Of a DNA stretch of 11,563 nucleotides, positions 1 to 6,422 are shown in pieces. The stretch comes from Candidatus Giovannonibacteria bacterium RIFCSPLOWO2_01_FULL_46_13. Its GTDB lineage: Bacteria > Patescibacteriota > Minisyncoccia > JACPKW01 > UBA11713. Location: positions 47,668 to 59,230 of the forward strand of contig MFIE01000017.1 of NCBI GenBank assembly GCA_001778785.1, written 5' to 3'. Position 1 is the first letter of the stretch. The number at the start of each line of letters is the position of its first letter. Below the pieces are notes generated by a model that was given only the letters and a program-made list of their open reading frames with translations, made no database searches and was not told the origin of the DNA. Made by a program: the position numbers and the translations under genes.

Positions 1-567
1 GATTACCTTTTCCTTGCGGATAAGCTCGATGACTTTCTCAATTAATTTTTTAGGGTTCGAATCGTAGACGATTTTTCCTGGACCGCGATGCGATTTCTCG
101 ACGATTTCTTTAAAAAGCTCGTCCGTCTCCCAGGAGCCAATCAAAACTCCCATGGGCTTGTCGTCCTCGTAAGAAATTGTAAATTCGTTTAGCGTTCCCA
201 TGCGCCCGCATCCAAAGACTACAGCGTCCGCTGAACGAGTTAGGAGCAGATTCCTGCCGGAGAAACCGAAACCGGTGTAGACAATCATGTCCATGTAATC
301 GACAGGCAGTTTATATTCTTCGATGTGTTCTTTCTCGTTATGCGCCGGCGAGATCCCGATAGAGATCCCTCCGACTTCTTTGGCGCCGATACAAGCCCAA
401 TACGGGACACCAGTCGTGGCTCCCGTAACAAGCACGGCGTTTTGTCGGGCAATTTCTTTCCCGACCTCTTTGGCCATTTCAAGCGCGTCCGGACCGCAGT
501 GGCCGGTTTCGGCCGCGCCCGAGACACATATTTTTAATTTTAAATGCGAGTGAGGAGAAGGTTTCAT
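1..567 (-). CDS. LOG/SLOG-like Rossmann-fold protein, 3' end cut off by window edge
   Basis: An open frame of 189 codons starts at ATG 567-565 and runs off the left edge without a stop, so the C-terminus is missing. It begins with a short tail, then a Rossmann-like strand and loop (ICVSGAAETG, residues 13-22). A second glycine-rich turn follows (VTGATTG, 47-53), then GFSGRN (101-106) and GCGRMGTLNEF (119-129). That last motif aligns with the PGGxGTxxE signature of LOG / lysine-decarboxylase-like proteins (SLOG superfamily), but the first PGG is replaced by GCG-R. LOG family members are nucleotide-binding and some release cytokinin bases from their monophosphates. With the diverged motif, enzymatic activity here is uncertain and a ligand-binding role is equally possible. 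The start is supported by AAGGA six bases upstream. It follows the beta-CASP gene by 19 bp and is probably cotranscribed. I am fairly sure of the fold, not of the function. Confidence 0.75.
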   Translation of the reverse strand, partial: MKPSPHSHLKLKICVSGAAETGHCGPDALEMAKEVGKEIARQNAVLVTGATTGVPYWACIGAKEVGGISIGISPAHNEKEHIEEYKLPVDYMDMIVYTGFGFSGRNLLLTRSADAVVFGCGRMGTLNEFTISYEDDKPMGVLIGSWETDELFKEIVEKSHRGPGKIVYDSNPKKLIEKVIELIRKEKVI

Positions 568-573
568 GCTATT

Positions 574-578
574 TCCTT
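574..578 (-). promoter_or_regulatory. Shine-Dalgarno site for the LOG-like gene
   Basis: On the minus strand AAGGA lies six bases before the ATG at 567-565. It is one of the clearer ribosome binding sites in a window where many starts lack one, and it fixes the start of the edge-truncated gene. Confidence 0.5.
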
Positions 579-586
579 ATTATACT

Positions 587-1969
587 CTATATTTCGTAGC
601 TCTCTCCGTACCGCGGTGCGTACGCTTCGATGCCTAAATAATCGCGGACGCGTTGGACCAAGAAAAGACATGAGGCTGGCTCCCCCTGGATAGCAAAAAC
701 TTTTTTAAGCGAATCTTTGGAATGCGCCACGAAATCTATCAATTGCTCGCGGTCGGGATGCGAAGAATATCCCTGCAAAGTCTCGACGCGGGCGCGGACC
801 GTGATCCTCTCGCCATGTATCGTGACCTCCGAAGCCTGGTCCTGCAGCATCCTCCCAAGGGAACCCGCGGCCTGATACCCCACCACAAGCAAAGTTGAAT
901 TGGGATCCGAGAGGTAGCGCTTTTCATGGTGCAAAATTCTTCCGCCTGTCGACATGCCGGATCCCGCGATAATTATTTTCGGCGAAGGGACTTCATTTAT
1001 ACTTTTGGATTCTACGGTTGTCAAAGTGAATTTCAAGTCAGGAAACTGGAAAAGTTCATCCCCGGATTTTATTTTTTGGTTAGTTTCTTTATTGAAATAG
1101 CTTTCGTATTTTTTATATACCGCCGTCGCCTTGATCGCTAAGGGTGAGTCAAGAAAAATCGGGATCCTCGGAATCCTCCCCGAGCCAAGAAGATCATCTA
1201 TCTCCGACAGAAGTTCCTGCGTACGTTCGAGCGAGAAAGCCGGGATCATGAGAACCCCTTTCGATTTTATAGTCCCTTCTATCACCCGCTCCAATTTTAA
1301 CTTCCTTGAATCGCGGTCGTCGTGCATGCGGTTGCCGTAAGTAGATTCGATTAAAAGTACATCAGCGTCGGTAACTTTTTCCGGATCGTTCAAAAGCGGA
1401 GTTGGAGGATTTCCAAGGTCTCCAGTCAAAACAATTTTCTTTCCGCGAAATTCTACAGAAACCATTGAAGAACCAAGTATGTGCCCGGAATCGAGAAGTT
1501 CGATTTTGAATTCGCCGACATTTATTTTCTGGTGGTAGTTTAGCCCCTCCCAAAGCGACATGGCCCGCGCAATATCTTCCTCTTCGTAAATTAAGGCGAT
1601 CTCGTGACGGCTCGCTTCCTTTTCCAAAACGCCCAGGCTGTCCGAGAGCATCAATCGCGCTAAGTCTTTGGTCGGGTGGCTCGAATAAATTTTTCCTGAA
1701 AAACCCTCTTTGATTAGTTTAGGTATCCGTCCCGTGTGGTCGATATGGGCGTGCGTGACAAACAGCGCCGATATTTCTTTCGGGTTAAACGGAAAAGGCT
1801 CCGCGGAACGCAAGTCGCAAAAGCGCGGGCATTGGAAAAGCCCGCAATCTATTAAAACTTTTGTGCCTCCGACGCTTTGGTCGGAGCCCCGACCTTGCGT
1901 CGGGGCCGAATCAAGTAAAAAACACGAGCCAGTCACTTCCTGGGCTCCGCCGTAAAATGAGACCTTCAT
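587..1969 (-). CDS. MBL-fold / beta-CASP family ribonuclease
   Basis: This 460-residue protein has the full metallo-beta-lactamase plus beta-CASP layout of RNA-processing nucleases (YSH1/CPSF-73-like bacterial group). The zinc motif HxHxDH is at H73, H75, D77, H78, with further ligands at H163 (SGHILGS) and D184 (TGDLG). The beta-CASP insert begins with E208 in IESTYGNR and continues through IPAFSLERTQ (243-251), GSGMSTGGRILHH (336-348) and GYSSHPDREQ (400-409). Family members cut RNA endonucleolytically in the cytoplasm, and some also degrade 5' to 3'. All expected metal-binding residues appear intact. The oddity is an extra stretch at about residues 21-34 (SAPTQGRGSDQSVG) between the first two beta strands, encoded by two adjacent DNA hairpins (see repeat at 1867-1906). 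The start is ATG with AGGG just upstream, 8 bp after the membrane-protein gene. Family assignment is firm; the RNA target is unknown. Confidence 0.92.
   Translation of the reverse strand: MKVSFYGGAQEVTGSCFLLDSAPTQGRGSDQSVGGTKVLIDCGLFQCPRFCDLRSAEPFPFNPKEISALFVTHAHIDHTGRIPKLIKEGFSGKIYSSHPTKDLARLMLSDSLGVLEKEASRHEIALIYEEEDIARAMSLWEGLNYHQKINVGEFKIELLDSGHILGSSMVSVEFRGKKIVLTGDLGNPPTPLLNDPEKVTDADVLLIESTYGNRMHDDRDSRKLKLERVIEGTIKSKGVLMIPAFSLERTQELLSEIDDLLGSGRIPRIPIFLDSPLAIKATAVYKKYESYFNKETNQKIKSGDELFQFPDLKFTLTTVESKSINEVPSPKIIIAGSGMSTGGRILHHEKRYLSDPNSTLLVVGYQAAGSLGRMLQDQASEVTIHGERITVRARVETLQGYSSHPDREQLIDFVAHSKDSLKKVFAIQGEPASCLFLVQRVRDYLGIEAYAPRYGESYEI
1867..1906. repeat. Double-hairpin palindromic element inside the beta-CASP gene
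   Basis: Two hairpins lie end to end. The first has a 7-bp stem (1867-1873 pairing with 1880-1886) and a GCTTTG loop. The second has a stem of 7 to 8 bp (1886-1893 with 1899-1906, sharing G1886) and a CTTGC loop. The two stems share the core CGAC/GTCG and are related in sequence, and the GC content is above the surroundings. The element codes in frame for roughly residues 21-34 of the nuclease, a stretch absent from the usual family N-terminus as I know it. It therefore looks like a small mobile or repetitive palindrome tolerated within a coding region. I see no second copy in this window. Confidence 0.65.
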
Positions 1970-1977
1970 AGTCCCTA

Positions 1978-2382
1978 TTATAAAATTTCTTTTCGCCGTT
2001 GGAAAAGAATAAATGCCGCAGCACCTCCGAGGAGGTCAGCGAGGAGGTCGCCCAAAGTATCTTCGAGCCCGGGTTGAATGAAAGCCGCGCGGCCCAACTC
2101 CAAACCGATTTGGCTCATCCCAAATTCAAAAAACTCCCACAAAATCCCGACGATCGCGACAAGGCCCAAGACAAGCCAGAAGGCGATTACATACGGGTAA
2201 GAAATATTTTTGACTAAGAAAATCGCAAAGAGACCTATCCAAAAACCACCCGTCGCGTGCATTACAATATCGAGCCATTGGTAATGGAAATAAGCGGAGG
2301 TCAAAACCGCCCAACTATGCACGAGGATTATCAAAAGAAGGGAAAATACCAAAAAACGCCGCGATAAAACAAAACTTAGCAT
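1978..2382 (-). CDS. Small VanZ/YjdF-like integral membrane protein
   Basis: A 134-residue, strongly hydrophobic protein with four likely membrane segments at about 11-30, 35-56, 64-84 and 110-127. Polar residues sit at helix ends: H42 after the second helix start, W82-E83-F-F-E-F after the third, and a GLEDTLGDLLADLLGG motif (105-120) leading into the fourth. An acidic DTxxDLxxDxxG pattern before a last helix is seen in the YjdF (DUF2238) and VanZ-like membrane families. No enzymatic role is established for this group, so the function is unknown. It lies 47 bp after ndk, the widest gap on this strand, and 8 bp before the beta-CASP gene. The C-terminus is basic (QRRKEIL), probably cytoplasmic. 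Confidence 0.75.
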   Translation of the reverse strand: MLSFVLSRRFLVFSLLLIILVHSWAVLTSAYFHYQWLDIVMHATGGFWIGLFAIFLVKNISYPYVIAFWLVLGLVAIVGILWEFFEFGMSQIGLELGRAAFIQPGLEDTLGDLLADLLGGAAAFILFQRRKEIL

Positions 2383-2416
2383 AAACTGTGAATATTGTGT
2401 GGAAATTATGTTTACT

Positions 2417-2430
2417 GGTTCTTAATAACC
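2417..2430. repeat. Imperfect 14-bp palindrome after ndk
   Basis: GGTTCTTAATAACC is a palindrome with one mismatched pair. It touches the ndk stop codon and sits in the 47-bp gap before the membrane-protein gene. It has no T-tract and its stem is AT-rich, so it is not a convincing terminator. It could be a protein-binding site or chance. Confidence 0.25.
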
Positions 2431-3020
2431 TAGAACATTATGTCCTCCTCTGCGCGCTTGTAGTCGCATATTTCTTCAGGAGTAAACCAGTATCCTAATT
2501 CATGGGCTGACTCCTCCTGAGTCTCAGAAGCATGAATAATGTTATGCACGGCACGCTTATCGGAATTGGCGAGAGCGGGAGAATCTACAGAGTAATCCCC
2601 TCGAATAGTTCCCATCTCGGCTAAATTCGGTAAAGTATTTCCGCAAAGTTTTCTTACCATATCTATTGCGTGAACTCCCTCTACGGCCATTTTTATAATA
2701 GGCCCTGAAGTCAAATATTCGATTATCCAGTTCCTAACCATTTTACCTATTTCGTCAGCGTCACCAGTCCCGAGTTCTTTTGCCGGATCTATGCCATATT
2801 TTTCATAAGTCTTCAAAGATTTCTCTCCAAGCCGATGAACCCAAGCCTCATCCTTCGGGTAATGCCCATCGATTTGCTCTCTCGACGCTTGAACCATCTT
2901 AAGCGCAATGACTTTAAGCCCGCGCTGTTCAATGCGGCTAACTATTTCTCCGACAAGGCCTCTTTTAACGCCGTCGGGCTTTATAAGCACTAAAGTTTTT
3001 TCTTCCGTAAGTTTTGCCAT
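2430..3020 (-). CDS. ndk: Nucleoside diphosphate kinase, long form
   Basis: Transfers the gamma phosphate from ATP to NDPs through a phosphohistidine, balancing the NTP and dNTP pools in the cytoplasm. The core is clear: TLVLIKPDGVKRG (9-21) with K14, the HYPKDEAW segment with Y54, TSGPIIKMAVEG (104-115), GTIRGDYSVDS (137-147) and the catalytic histidine H163 in IIHASET, where most family members have IHGSDS. At 196 residues it is well above the usual 130-150. Most of the excess is an insert at about residues 57-92, between the Tyr-containing turn and the TSGP strand. A smaller one (about 147-157) precedes the active-site histidine. Start ATG 3020-3018 fits the family N-terminus, though I see no good ribosome binding site. 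It follows the ComEC-type hydrolase by 20 bp, which suits a role in recycling imported nucleotides (inference). Confidence 0.93.
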   Translation of the reverse strand: MAKLTEEKTLVLIKPDGVKRGLVGEIVSRIEQRGLKVIALKMVQASREQIDGHYPKDEAWVHRLGEKSLKTYEKYGIDPAKELGTGDADEIGKMVRNWIIEYLTSGPIIKMAVEGVHAIDMVRKLCGNTLPNLAEMGTIRGDYSVDSPALANSDKRAVHNIIHASETQEESAHELGYWFTPEEICDYKRAEEDIMF

Positions 3021-3040
3021 ATAGAAAATAGGTTACACGC

Positions 3041-3883
3041 TTATTTCACAACAGTCAAACTTTCCCCGTCGGATTCGAGGTGTATCCTGGAGTCGAGATC
3101 GGTCCGGAAAATTTGGGCGCCGACTTCCTCGAGAGCTTCCAAAACCTGTTTGGTGGGATGCCCGTAACGGTTTTTCGCGCCGACCGATATTAAGGCGTAG
3201 TCTGGCTTAACTTTTTCGAGGAATAACGGATTGGAAGAAGTTTTCGAGCCGTGGTGGCCGACTTTCAAAACTTCCGACTCAAGGTTGTCCTCACCCTGGG
3301 CAAGTTTTAGCTCCTCCCCCTTCTCCGCGTCTCCCGTCAAAAGAAAATCTATCTCCCCGAAAGATAATTTCGCGACAACGCTATTTTGGTTTGGGTCGCC
3401 GGAGACCAATTTATCCGGATGTAAAATTGTAAGTTCGACTCCGCGGTCCAAAATAATTCTAGCTCCCCTCTCCGCTTTTATCCGCGTTATATTTTTTTCT
3501 CTAATTATTTTTTTCAACTCTTCGTATCCCGCGAGGTAATACCCGTCGTCCGTATCCACGAAATATTTAACATCATAATTTTTCAAAACATCCACCAACC
3601 CAGCAACATGGTCCAGGTTGGGGTGCGTCATCATGACGACATCTATGGAGCGATCGTGAAAAGGCATGACTTCGCCGAGTTCCTCCAAGACAGAATTATC
3701 CGGCCCGCCGTCTATCAAAATCTGATTTTTCGTCGGGGTTTCAATGAAAATCGCGTCCCCCTGCCCGATATCCAAAACGTAAAAATTTAATTTACGGCCT
3801 TCCAAGCCAAAAACTGTCGACCAAGCTAAAAAGGCAATTATTATTAAAGCCAAAGAAAAAATATATGGAAATTTATTTTTCAT
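3041..3883 (-). CDS. ComEC-type metallo-beta-lactamase hydrolase, membrane-anchored (ComEC C-terminal domain as a separate gene)
   Basis: This 280-residue protein starts with one hydrophobic helix (about 7-25), then a metallo-beta-lactamase domain of the type that forms the C-terminus of ComEC/Rec2 DNA-uptake channels. Diagnostic parts are FYVLDIGQGDAIFIET (34-49), ILIDGGPDN (55-63), the metal motif THPNLDH (86-92), LLTGDAEKGEE (181-191), LKVGHHGSKTS (206-216) and SVGAKNRYGHP (233-243). In the metal motif the residue between the two histidine-side positions is N89 where D or H is more usual. The start overlaps the ComEC stop by 4 bp (ATGA), and the combined length of the two proteins (about 726) is close to a normal single-chain ComEC. 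It probably acts on the outer face of the membrane, degrading the non-transported strand or other nucleic acid (inference). A sequencing frameshift that split one gene cannot be excluded. Confidence 0.88.
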   Translation of the reverse strand: MKNKFPYIFSLALIIIAFLAWSTVFGLEGRKLNFYVLDIGQGDAIFIETPTKNQILIDGGPDNSVLEELGEVMPFHDRSIDVVMMTHPNLDHVAGLVDVLKNYDVKYFVDTDDGYYLAGYEELKKIIREKNITRIKAERGARIILDRGVELTILHPDKLVSGDPNQNSVVAKLSFGEIDFLLTGDAEKGEELKLAQGEDNLESEVLKVGHHGSKTSSNPLFLEKVKPDYALISVGAKNRYGHPTKQVLEALEEVGAQIFRTDLDSRIHLESDGESLTVVK

Positions 3884-5220
3884 AGCCCTGAAAATATTTT
3901 AACAATCCAGAGTTCATAAGCCAAAAGCCAATACGCCGGCCAGGCAAAAATCCAAGAAAGATAATACGAGATAAATCCAGCGAGGCCGGAAAGAAAACCT
4001 AAGAACATGGTATAAGGAATAGTGCTTAACATAAGGATATTCGCCGGAAGGGTTTTCCAGGAGAAAGTACCGCCCAAGTAAATTAAAAGCGGCAAAACAA
4101 ATATCTGCGCGGAGATCGTTGCGATTAAATTTTCACGGAGTTTAAAAACATTTGGGACTCTGGAAAAATAAGTTTCAAGCCGTGGGGCCAAGAAAATCAA
4201 TCCAGCTGTCGCCAAAAATGAAAGTTGGAAGGACGCGTCAAAGCGCAGAATTTTCGGGTTGAAAAGCGTCATTAAAAATGCGGCGAAAATAAGCGCGGAG
4301 AGGGCTTGGTAAACTTTTCCCGTCTCGCGCGCCCAAAGGATCAAAACCCCCATGATCGCCGCGCGAACGACCGTAGCAGAAGCTCCCGTCAACAATGCGA
4401 AAAGGACAACGAGCAAGGTCGCGATTCCCGTCCTTATTATTTTGGCGACGGGAATATAATTTATGAGCTTTAGGGAATTATCAGAAATTATTGAGATGTT
4501 GTATCCGGAAAGGGCGATTATGTGCACGACCCCAAGGTTTCGAAAATTTTCCTCCAGTTCTTCCGGAAGGCTCGACCGCTCGCCGATCGTAAGCCCGGCC
4601 AGAAAAGAACTGTGCGGCTCCGGTAGGACCTTGGAAAGGTTTTCAATAAAAGAATGCTTCGTAGAAAACAAAAACTTTTTCAGCCAAAATCCGCCCTCTT
4701 CGCGCGACGAAACCTCCGGCAAGAACATTTCAAAATATATATTGTCCTTTGCTAAATAATTTTTCCAATCGAAATCTGAAAAATTTTGCGGCTCGGCGAG
4801 CTTTCCAGAAATTTTTAATTTGTCTCCATATTTTATTTCCGGGTAATGCGGAAGGCTTAATAAAATCTTAACACCTTCCTCCGTTTTTAAAATCGCCCTC
4901 GTGAATTTCTCAAGCTTTTGCGGGTCCTCGGTTAGGACACCCAAAACCTCCACGTTCTCGCCTAAATTTTTCTCCATTGCTTTGACATACTCGCGAGAAT
5001 CCTGGATCTCGTATCGCAACCCTCCCAATGCAAAAGCTGCAAGAAAGAAAGCGATTTGTACCAAAATGAGTTCGCTTTCTTTTCTCACCCAAAATATAAA
5101 ACCCAAAAATCCCGCGACAAAAAGGGCCAAAACAAGAAACTCGATATCGAAATCAAAAAAAGAGCGGAGGGCTACTCCAAAGAAAAACCCAACCAGGGCT
5201 TGTAGCAACAACTTCCTCAT
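3880..5220 (-). CDS. comEC: ComEC/Rec2 family DNA-uptake channel, lacking the hydrolase domain
   Basis: Polytopic 446-residue inner-membrane protein that would form the channel passing single-stranded DNA into the cytoplasm during natural transformation. N-terminal helices (about 5-45 and 52-68) precede an OB-fold-like region (about 88-170), including EVLGVLTEDP and YGDKLKISGKL. The competence domain follows: AGLTIGERSSLPEEL (208-222), the hallmark VVHIIALSGYNISII (231-245), then TGASATVVRAAIMG (278-291) and LRFDASFQLSFLATAGLIFL (325-344). The chain ends at residue 446 without the metallo-beta-lactamase domain, which is encoded by the next gene at a 4-bp ATGA overlap. The start overlaps the RNase HI stop in the same way, so translation is probably coupled across all three. 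ComEC is often retained in CPR genomes together with type IV pilus genes; no pilus gene is in this window. Confidence 0.92.
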   Translation of the reverse strand: MRKLLLQALVGFFFGVALRSFFDFDIEFLVLALFVAGFLGFIFWVRKESELILVQIAFFLAAFALGGLRYEIQDSREYVKAMEKNLGENVEVLGVLTEDPQKLEKFTRAILKTEEGVKILLSLPHYPEIKYGDKLKISGKLAEPQNFSDFDWKNYLAKDNIYFEMFLPEVSSREEGGFWLKKFLFSTKHSFIENLSKVLPEPHSSFLAGLTIGERSSLPEELEENFRNLGVVHIIALSGYNISIISDNSLKLINYIPVAKIIRTGIATLLVVLFALLTGASATVVRAAIMGVLILWARETGKVYQALSALIFAAFLMTLFNPKILRFDASFQLSFLATAGLIFLAPRLETYFSRVPNVFKLRENLIATISAQIFVLPLLIYLGGTFSWKTLPANILMLSTIPYTMFLGFLSGLAGFISYYLSWIFAWPAYWLLAYELWIVKIFSGL

Positions 5221-5663
5221 TCAAAAAGATTGGGGTTGTTTTTATTATCTAAAGCTTCATTTACCATCCTGTCGGCTTCGCGGTTTTTTTCGCGCGGAAC
5301 GTGGTTAAAAGTTATTTTCCCGAAATCCAGTTTATAGTTCAGGATTTTAATGAAGGCCGGGAAAATTTTCTCGTTTTCTATTTTATAAATGCCGTTTAAC
5401 TGCTTGACCGCCAATTCCGAATCCATCCGCATTTCAACTTCCATTTTTTTAGTTTTTTCTTTCCCGAAAAGGGCTTTCACTTTTTTCAATGCGGAGACGA
5501 TGGCCGCGTATTCCGCCTCGTTATTGGTTTTTACCCCGAGGGCTTCGCCATATTCCTTGATGATATTTCCCTTAACATCCTGAATCACGACGCCCAGGGC
5601 GGCGGGTCCCGGGTTCCCTCGCGACCCGCCGTCGGTGTAAGTTATTATTTTTTCTCGCGTCAT
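5217..5663 (-). CDS. rnhA: Ribonuclease HI
   Basis: Cuts the RNA strand of RNA/DNA hybrids (R-loops, replication primers) with two metal ions, in the cytoplasm. The 148-residue length is normal for a bacterial type 1 enzyme. The opening strand YTDGGSRGNPG (9-19) carries the first catalytic D11. NNEAEY (47-52) gives the glutamate, RMDSELAVKQLNG (79-91) gives D81, and NREADRMVNEAL (127-138) gives D131, so the full DEDD set is present. HVPREKN (121-127) matches the histidine-containing loop. It overlaps the nuclease gene upstream and comEC downstream by 4 bp each (ATGA), so all three are probably translated as a coupled unit. Besides housekeeping, it could process hybrids arising after DNA uptake or from the reverse transcriptase upstream; that is inference only. 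Confidence 0.95.
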   Translation of the reverse strand: MTREKIITYTDGGSRGNPGPAALGVVIQDVKGNIIKEYGEALGVKTNNEAEYAAIVSALKKVKALFGKEKTKKMEVEMRMDSELAVKQLNGIYKIENEKIFPAFIKILNYKLDFGKITFNHVPREKNREADRMVNEALDNKNNPNLFE

Positions 5664-6421
5664 AGGTATCCAGCCTGCCTTAGCCAGTAATCATTTTCCC
5701 ATTCCCAAAGTTTTTTTGCCGCGAGAAACGCGCCATAATCGTCCCGCCAAAACGGAAATTCCTTAAGCTCAATTATGCCTTTCGTATCCTGCCACTCGTG
5801 CCCTTCTGCCTCGCACTTTTTAGAAGAAGACGCTGTTTTTATTTTTTCTCTCCCTCCTTTCGTCCTCATGGTAGCTTTGCACTTTGCGCATGATTGCGTC
5901 TGGTCAATGCGCAAAATCCATCGAGTCGTTAATTTTGGAAATTCTTTTCCAAGCGCGGCGATATACGCCGCTGTCTGCATATTATAATCACGGTAAATTG
6001 CCGCCGAAGTTTTAATGTCGAGCACGCCGAACTTTCCATCTATAGTCGCCAACGTATCGATTGTCCCAGCGTAGCGTTCATCGGGATGGACGAATCTGCG
6101 CTCAATATGCTCCGGGACAACTTTTATATTTTGGAACGAAAGAAAATTTTTAAAAGCGGTAACGGACGGCTTAAGCCAATCTTCGTACACCGGCTCCTCG
6201 CCCTTCATAATCGCCTCGATGGCCTCGTGAACTTTAGTGCCCTCCTCGGCTGACTTGTTGGTAATTTCTTTGGCAGCAGAAATACTTCCCACCTGCTCGT
6301 AAAAAATATCCAAAGCCGGCTTGGATTTGATGGAGATGATCCTCGTAACCCGCGGATACCACTTCCCATCAATCTCATAGCCCGAGACTTCTTTAAATTG
6401 TTTTACGTCTTTATACCACAC
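5660..6421 (-). CDS. PD-(D/E)XK (RecB/Cas4-like) nuclease with a zinc-finger-like insert
   Basis: A 253-residue cytoplasmic protein with the spaced motifs of RecB-type PD-(D/E)XK exonucleases: H65 in EEGTKVHEAIE, D122 in GTIDTL, D135-x-K137 in VLDIKTS, and Q149...Y153 in MQTAAYIAAL. These match the H, D, D/E-x-K, QxxxY order of lambda-exonuclease/RecB/Cas4 relatives. Between about residues 176 and 210 it carries C178-x2-C181 and C203 with H208, a probable zinc-binding hairpin with a basic linker (MRTKGGREKIK) that may touch DNA. Position 1 bp after pgk and a 4-bp overlap with rnhA place it in the nucleic-acid block. No cas1 or cas2 is present, so a Cas4 role is not suggested. The nuclease superfamily call is good; substrate and pathway are unknown. 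Confidence 0.78.
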   Translation of the reverse strand: MWYKDVKQFKEVSGYEIDGKWYPRVTRIISIKSKPALDIFYEQVGSISAAKEITNKSAEEGTKVHEAIEAIMKGEEPVYEDWLKPSVTAFKNFLSFQNIKVVPEHIERRFVHPDERYAGTIDTLATIDGKFGVLDIKTSAAIYRDYNMQTAAYIAALGKEFPKLTTRWILRIDQTQSCAKCKATMRTKGGREKIKTASSSKKCEAEGHEWQDTKGIIELKEFPFWRDDYGAFLAAKKLWEWENDYWLRQAGYL

Positions 6422-6422
6422 A

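Noticed and set aside
2383..2429. Intrinsic terminator or strong promoter in the 47-bp gap after ndk
   Set aside because: The palindrome has an AT-rich stem with no T-tract, and no well-spaced -35/-10 pair is apparent.
4901..5308. Plus-strand open frame of 135 codons
   Set aside because: It lies antisense to comEC and rnhA, which have clear families. Its composition (many K, S, N, R residues) is that of a shadow frame.
5660..6421. Cas4 of a CRISPR system
   Set aside because: The motifs are shared with all RecB-like nucleases. There is no CRISPR array, cas1 or cas2, and the cysteines sit in an internal insert rather than the Cas4 iron-sulfur arrangement.
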